Source: Gaiellasilicea sp963806955
Lineage (GTDB): Bacteria > Actinomycetota > Thermoleophilia > Gaiellales > Gaiellaceae
Direction: 5' to 3'
Assembly: GCA_963806955.1 (NCBI GenBank)
Contig: CAWDZG010000001.1
Coordinates: forward strand, 1-64,000
Length of the DNA: 64,000 nt
Made by a program: the position numbers and the translations under genes. Under the pieces are notes generated by a model. It ran no database searches and was not told the origin of the DNA. It worked only from the letters and a program-made list of their open reading frames with translations. This document shows, piece by piece, positions 60,345 through 64,000 of this stretch (its first letter is position 1; every line of letters starts with the position of its first letter).

Positions 60345-62558
60345 ATGGGGAAACGGACTCTCGCAGGCCTGGGCGGGATCACGGCGATCGCACTCGGGCT
60401 CGGCTGGCTGCTCTCACTCGCGACGACACGCGTCGTGAACTGGTTCGTGATGACGGACGAGCTCTACTACGAGCGGCTCGCGATCTCCGTCGCGCAAACG
60501 GGCTCGCTGCTGCCGCGGATCCACGGCGAGCTGATCGGCAACGTGAATCAGCTCTACCCGGTGTTGATCTCGTTCGTCTACGGGAACGGCAACGTGCCGG
60601 AGAGCCTGCGCGATGCGCACCTGCTGAACGCCTTCGTGATCGTCACGGCGGCGATCCCCGTGTTTCTGCTCGCCAGACTGGTGGGACTGCGCCTGGTGAC
60701 GAGCCTCTGGGTCGGCGCGCTCTCCGTCGCTGTGCCGTGGGTCGTGCTCGCGTCGTTCCTGCTCACCGAGGTGGTCGCGTACCCCGCGTTCTGCTGGGCC
60801 GTTCTGGCGGTGACCTACGCCGTGCTGCGGCGCACGGACGTCACCGACCTGCTCGCCGTCGCCGCGATCGGCTTCTCGGTGCTGGCGCGCGTCCAGTTCG
60901 CGCTGCTCGCGGTCGTGCTGGTGTTCGCGATCGTCTGGGACGGACTGCTCGTCGAAGCTGGAACCGGCGCACGGGGTCGCGCGCTCGTCCGGTCGGCCGC
61001 TCTCCGGCTCGTGCGGACGCGGCGGCTGCTCGTTGCGCTGGTCGCGTTGGGTTTCGTCGGCGTGCTCGCGGCTGCGCTGACCGGCGACGTGTCGCGGCTT
61101 CTCGGCGCGTACTCCGTCACTGCGAGCGGCGTCCGGCTCGATCTGGGGCTGCTCGAGCTCTTCCTCGAGCACGTCGCCACGCTGGCGCTCGGTCTCGCGA
61201 TCCTGCCTTTCCTCGTCGGCGTCGGCTGGCTCGTCGAGCGCGCGCGTCCGTCGGCGGCCGATCCGCAGCGCGCGTTCGCGCTCGTCGGCTCGCTCGCACT
61301 CCTGCTGCTGACAGCCCAGGTGGCGTCGTTCGACCAGCGCTTCGGCGCCGGGCTCGTCAAGGACCGCTATCTCTTCTACGTCGTCCCGATCGTGCTCGTG
61401 GCGCTTGCGGCGGCCGTCGACCGGGGCCCCTGGCCGCGCTGGTGGGCGCTGCTCGTTCCTGCGGGGTTGAGCGCGATCGGCTTCGCCACTCTCGGGCTGC
61501 CGCGCTACGAGAAGCTGAACGTCGACTCGGTGCTCGCGATGCTGAACGACGAGCTGGTGCGGCTCGCAACCTCCGAGGGCTGGGCGCGTGCGCTGCTCGT
61601 GCTCACGGTCGTCGTGTCGCTGCAGCTCCTGCTCGTGCTGGCCACGTCATGCCCGGTTCCGCTCGCGTCTCGCCGCCGACACCGCGGTGCGCGACTGCCT
61701 CGCGCTGCCCGCTGGAGACGGTGTACGCTTTCGAGCGGCTCTTCCGGGTCGAACGGCACGAACGGCCTGCCCGTCACCCTCGACCAGGGCATCGTCTTCA
61801 ACTGGCTCGACCGGCACGTTGGCGCGAGACGGTCGCGTGCTGATGGTCCGGTACCCGCTGTACCGCACGGACTCGGTGGGCCGGACAGGGCTACTGGTGG
61901 GATGCGGAGTTCTGGAACGAGAGCGTCGGTCGAGGCGTTCGACGCGCCGAGCACGTGGGAGTCTCTGCTTCGATCCGCGCACCGGCGTCGTGTTTGGACG
62001 CACCGGCACGAGCAGCTACGCGCTCGTCGCAACGACGGACGTACGCTTTCGCCTCGCCGGGGAGCAGGTCGACGACCGACCGCGGCGCGTACCTGTTCGA
62101 GCTCGCAGCGCCCCTGGCGCGCCGCGTGGGTCACGGACGGTATCCATCCCGACGGCTGGATGCGACCGCACACCCCGGCCACGATCTCCGTCTTCGCCGA
62201 GCCAGGACAGACACGTCCGCTTGAGCGCTACGTGACGCTGTCGCTCTCGTCACCCGATGTCGATCAGCGCTGGCCGGTGAAGATCTCGAGCAACCTCGAC
62301 CGCTCGCACCCGCGAGCTCGGCCGCAGACACGACCCTCGACCGCCTCGTCACGGTCTGCGTGCCGCTGCGCGGCTCCGGGCGACGGTCGTGATCGAGACT
62401 CCCACCGTCGCGACGCGTGTACCGCGATCCCGACCGACGACGGCAGCCGACGGGCGAGACTCGACCGGCCGGTCGGGCTGCTGCTTGGCACAGTCGCGCT
62501 CGCAGACGAGCACGTGCCCGTCGAGCGCTGCCCGCCGACCGGTCGTCCGGTAGAGTAA
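60345..62558 (+). CDS. Multi-pass membrane protein, glycosyltransferase 39/83-like (about fifteen extra bases in the C-terminal part)
   Basis: The corrected protein has about 732 residues. The first 430 carry about ten membrane helices and an early acidic motif after helix 1 (MTDELYYERLAI), resembling GT-C glycosyltransferases that use polyprenyl-linked sugars. The C-terminal 300 residues are an extracytoplasmic domain (NGTNGLPVTLDQGIVFNWLD, RDGRVLMVRYPLYRTD, WVTDGIHPDGWMRPHTPATI). From 61647 to 62432 fifteen four-base codons disrupt the frame; removing one base from each gives a continuous reading to TAA. ATG at 60345 is preferred since TACCCT ends 10 nt upstream; ATG at 60336 would be within the initiation region. 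Confidence 0.7.
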   Translation: MGKRTLAGLGGITAIALGLGWLLSLATTRVVNWFVMTDELYYERLAISVAQTGSLLPRIHGELIGNVNQLYPVLISFVYGNGNVPESLRDAHLLNAFVIVTAAIPVFLLARLVGLRLVTSLWVGALSVAVPWVVLASFLLTEVVAYPAFCWAVLAVTYAVLRRTDVTDLLAVAAIGFSVLARVQFALLAVVLVFAIVWDGLLVEAGTGARGRALVRSAALRLVRTRRLLVALVALGFVGVLAAALTGDVSRLLGAYSVTASGVRLDLGLLELFLEHVATLALGLAILPFLVGVGWLVERARPSAADPQRAFALVGSLALLLLTAQVASFDQRFGAGLVKDRYLFYVVPIVLVALAAAVDRGPWPRWWALLVPAGLSAIGFATLGLPRYEKLNVDSVLAMLNDELVRLATSEGWARALLVLTVVVSLQLLLVLATSCPVPLASRRRHRGARLPRAARWRRCTLSSGSSGSNGTNGLPVTLDQGIVFNWLDRHVGARRSRADGPVPAVPHGLGGPDRATGGMRSSGTRASVEAFDAPSTWESLLRSAHRRRVWTHRHEQLRARRNDGRTLSPRRGAGRRPTAARTCSSSQRPWRAAWVTDGIHPDGWMRPHTPATISVFAEPGQTRPLERYVTLSLSSPDVDQRWPVKISSNLDRSHPRARPQTRPSTASSRSACRCAAPGDGRDRDSHRRDACTAIPTDDGSRRARLDRPVGLLLGTVALADEHVPVERCPPTGRPVE
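62551..62556 (+). promoter_or_regulatory. -10 TAGAGT for tRNA-Val
   Basis: TAGAGT lies 13 nt before the mature 5' end of the tRNA and overlaps the last codons of the preceding gene. Confidence 0.5.
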
Positions 62559-62569
62559 GCCGCCTGCAA

Positions 62570-62642
62570 GGGCGGTTAGCTCAGTTGGGAGAGCACCAGC
62601 TCGACAAGCTGGGGGTCACTGGTTCGAGCCCAGTACCGCCCA
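62570..62642 (+). tRNA. tRNA-Val (anticodon GAC)
   Basis: A complete cloverleaf can be drawn: acceptor GGGCGGT/ACCGCCC, D-arm GCTC-AGTTGGGA-GAGC, anticodon arm CCAGC-TCGACAA-GCTGG with anticodon GAC, and T-arm ACTGG-TTCGAGC-CCAGT. The discriminator base is A. CCA is not encoded. It reads GUC and, with wobble, GUU valine codons. Confidence 0.97.
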
Positions 62643-62660
62643 CCTCCCGTAACGCGAAGG

Positions 62661-62680
62661 CCCCGCAATAGCGGGGTTTT
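62661..62680 (+). terminator. Terminator after tRNA-Val
   Basis: CCCCGC and GCGGGG form a 6-bp stem with an AATA loop, followed directly by TTTT. Confidence 0.85.
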
Positions 62681-62718
62681 CTCGCCCTTCCGCGGCCCAT
62701 GGTCTGACCACAGCGCAT

Positions 62719-63759
62719 CTAGGGGTTCCAGCTGCCGCGGAGAAAGCGGACGACGAGCGTCGCCAGCGTCAGCAGGAGCGCGGCGGTCACGGCGGCGATC
62801 GCGAACATCGCAACCGGATCGGAGTCGCTGCTCGGCAGCTCGCCGAGCAGCGGCACGCGCACGCCGGCGACACCCTGATCCTCGCTGCCGACGATCGGCG
62901 GCAGGGCTTCGGCTGTTGCTGCACCGGGCGGACGCGTGGGAGCGGGGTCGCGCCGCCCCTCCTCCAGCTCTCGGCGCAGGAGCAGGGCGCGCGCGGTGCT
63001 CTCGGCCGCGGCGGTCGGCTCGCACGCCGGCTCGCCCCGCTCGGCGACCGGCACGACGCTGCGCTCGGAGACGACGCGCACAGCGGTCGTCGGCGCGGTC
63101 GCGTCGAGCCGGGGCCGGCGCGAGATGCTGAGCACGTAGGTGCCGGGCTCGAGCTGCCGCTTGCCGAGGCGGCCCGTGAAGTCGAGCGTGTTCACGCCCT
63201 CTCGCCCTTCGAGCCGCTGGACGGCCGCGACGCGGCACGACGGCGCCGGGCCGCGGGCGAGGAGGTAGAACCGCCCGGCCTCGGACAAGCTGAACTCCAA
63301 CTCGACGAGCCGTCGTTTCCCGGCCCGCTTCTGCGTTGCGCTCAACGGCTTCGCGTGGCTGCGCTCGTTGCGCGAGGCCGAGGGATGCTCGGAGGAGCCC
63401 GCACTTGCTTGGGTGCTCGGCCCGCTCGAAGCTCCCGGGTCGGGCGACGGGGCTGCGGACGACCCGTTCGGTTTCGGGGCAGGCGGGACCGGGGCCGTAG
63501 CGACCGGTCGTGTGACCGCCGGCGCTGCAACGGACGGCGGGACGACCGGCGGTGGCGGGACAACCGGCGGTGGCGGCGGAACGACCGGCGGGATCGGTAC
63601 CGGCACGGGCGCCGGCGGCACCGGCGGCACCGGGACGGGCACGGGCACCGGGGCGGTCACGGGAGGCGGCACGCCGGGTATGGGTACGTCCAGCGCGCGC
63701 GCAGGCTGAACCGCGCCGAGCGCGGCAAGTGCGAGGGCCAGCAGTGCGAGTCGGGACAT
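62719..63759 (-). CDS. Proline-rich, membrane-anchored surface protein
   Basis: This 346-residue protein has a signal peptide (LALLALALAALGAVQPARA), a proline/valine-rich stalk at residues 25-95 made of PVPVP, PPVVPPP-type repeats, a basic segment (KPLSATQKRAGKRR), a small beta-domain (residues 150-225, LVELEFSLSEAGRFYLLARG) and a C-terminal helix near 315-338 followed by Arg. This suggests a wall-spanning stalk with a membrane anchor at the C-terminus. The beta-domain resembles those found in surface proteins, but no family is recognised. It converges with the tRNA. Confidence 0.65.
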   Translation of the reverse strand: MSRLALLALALAALGAVQPARALDVPIPGVPPPVTAPVPVPVPVPPVPPAPVPVPIPPVVPPPPPVVPPPPVVPPSVAAPAVTRPVATAPVPPAPKPNGSSAAPSPDPGASSGPSTQASAGSSEHPSASRNERSHAKPLSATQKRAGKRRLVELEFSLSEAGRFYLLARGPAPSCRVAAVQRLEGREGVNTLDFTGRLGKRQLEPGTYVLSISRRPRLDATAPTTAVRVVSERSVVPVAERGEPACEPTAAAESTARALLLRRELEEGRRDPAPTRPPGAATAEALPPIVGSEDQGVAGVRVPLLGELPSSDSDPVAMFAIAAVTAALLLTLATLVVRFLRGSWNP

Positions 63760-63833
63760 GCGCCGCTCCAGTCCGGGAACCGAACTTCCGTCGCTACAAC
63801 GGAGCCGGCCCCCGAACGGATGCGGCGGAAACG

Positions 63834-64000
63834 CTACGCCGGGCGGTCGGTTTCGCTGCTCGGCGGCTCGGACGTCGGCATCCCGGCCGGATCGGCCGGC
63901 GGGGCGACGGGCTCGTGCGAGTGGTCGTGACCGGTGTGGTCGTGGTCGTGCCCTGTGTGGTCGTCCCCGTTCGACGACCCACCGGAGAACATCGATTTGA
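63834..64000 (-). CDS. 3' end of a gene with histidine-rich C-terminus
   Basis: Only the last 54 codons are inside the window. They encode a His/Asp-rich stretch (DDHTGHDHDHTGHDHSHEP) followed by a Pro/Ser-rich tail ending TDRPA. Such HDH repeats usually bind Zn, Ni or Cu, as in metal transporters, metallochaperones or periplasmic metal-binding proteins. The upstream part, and therefore the family, is outside the window. It could be read in another frame as a Thr-rich peptide, but the metal-binding pattern makes this frame more likely. Confidence 0.55.
   Translation of the reverse strand, partial: KSMFSGGSSNGDDHTGHDHDHTGHDHSHEPVAPPADPAGMPTSEPPSSETDRPA

Noticed and set aside
1..64000. CRISPR arrays, prophage, IS elements, rRNA
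   Set aside because: No regularly spaced repeats, integrase, transposase, phage structural genes or rRNA sequence were found on either strand.

Overview
The window comes from a high-GC Gram-positive-type bacterium. It fits an Actinomycetota lineage, most likely class Thermoleophilia (Gaiellales or Solirubrobacterales). This is inferred from the actinobacterial SOS operator at uvrA, a Rex repressor, a monoderm-style set of lipoproteins and secreted proteases, and strong G/C preference at third codon positions. No rRNA, phage, IS or CRISPR was seen. Genes are tightly packed, with many ATGA/GTGA overlaps and no gene-free stretch over 300 bp.

Layout: 1-5.7 kb holds a YeaQ-like membrane protein, a metallophosphoesterase, a PerM/AI-2E exporter-family protein and SOS-controlled uvrA. 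5.8-12.6 kb holds a small HTH protein, a thioesterase, a lipoprotein, a Yip1 protein, the pantothenate operon (DUF2520 oxidoreductase, panC, panB), two tandem alpha/beta hydrolases without a nucleophile, and a GNAT. 12.6-16 kb is an FmdB zinc ribbon, a family 4 uracil-DNA glycosylase and the t6A set tsaE-tsaB-rimI-tsaD. 15.9-25 kb has a subtilase, glutamate dehydrogenase, a glutaredoxin-like protein, rex, a second subtilase and a glycosyltransferase / carboxylate-amine ligase / DUF1844 operon. 25-36.4 kb is a proton-pumping pyrophosphatase followed by three large secreted subtilases with near-identical leaders and a terminator after each. 36.4-44.4 kb is an ion-transport island: two APC permeases fused to universal-stress domains, three TrkA-type proteins and TrkH. 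44.4-46.7 kb has two sugar-dehydrogenase paralogs.

The most striking locus is 47.2-52.2 kb. A cobalamin riboswitch precedes two DUF4430 proteins, EcfT, a fused EcfA-A', an S component and a secreted alpha/alpha-toroid repeat protein. This resembles a transcobalamin split into its two domains and wired to an ECF transporter. After it come pcrA, two Eis-like acetyltransferases, an FAD oxidoreductase, an SDR, two M23 peptidases, a multi-membrane glycosyltransferase-like protein, tRNA-Val, a proline-rich membrane-anchored protein and the end of a gene with a histidine-rich tail.

Two window-wide patterns matter for reading the annotation. First, about fourteen genes look frameshifted, but every break I could resolve (about 36) is one extra base that turns a fourfold-degenerate codon into a four-base codon carrying two synonymous third bases. 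Removing them restores full-length genes whose lengths are all multiples of three. I read them as merged strain polymorphisms in the assembly, not pseudogenes. Second, many genes have a TANNNT -10 hexamer only 6-10 nt before the start codon, so leaderless transcription appears common, while the secreted proteases carry about 60-nt leaders with purine-rich ribosome binding sites.
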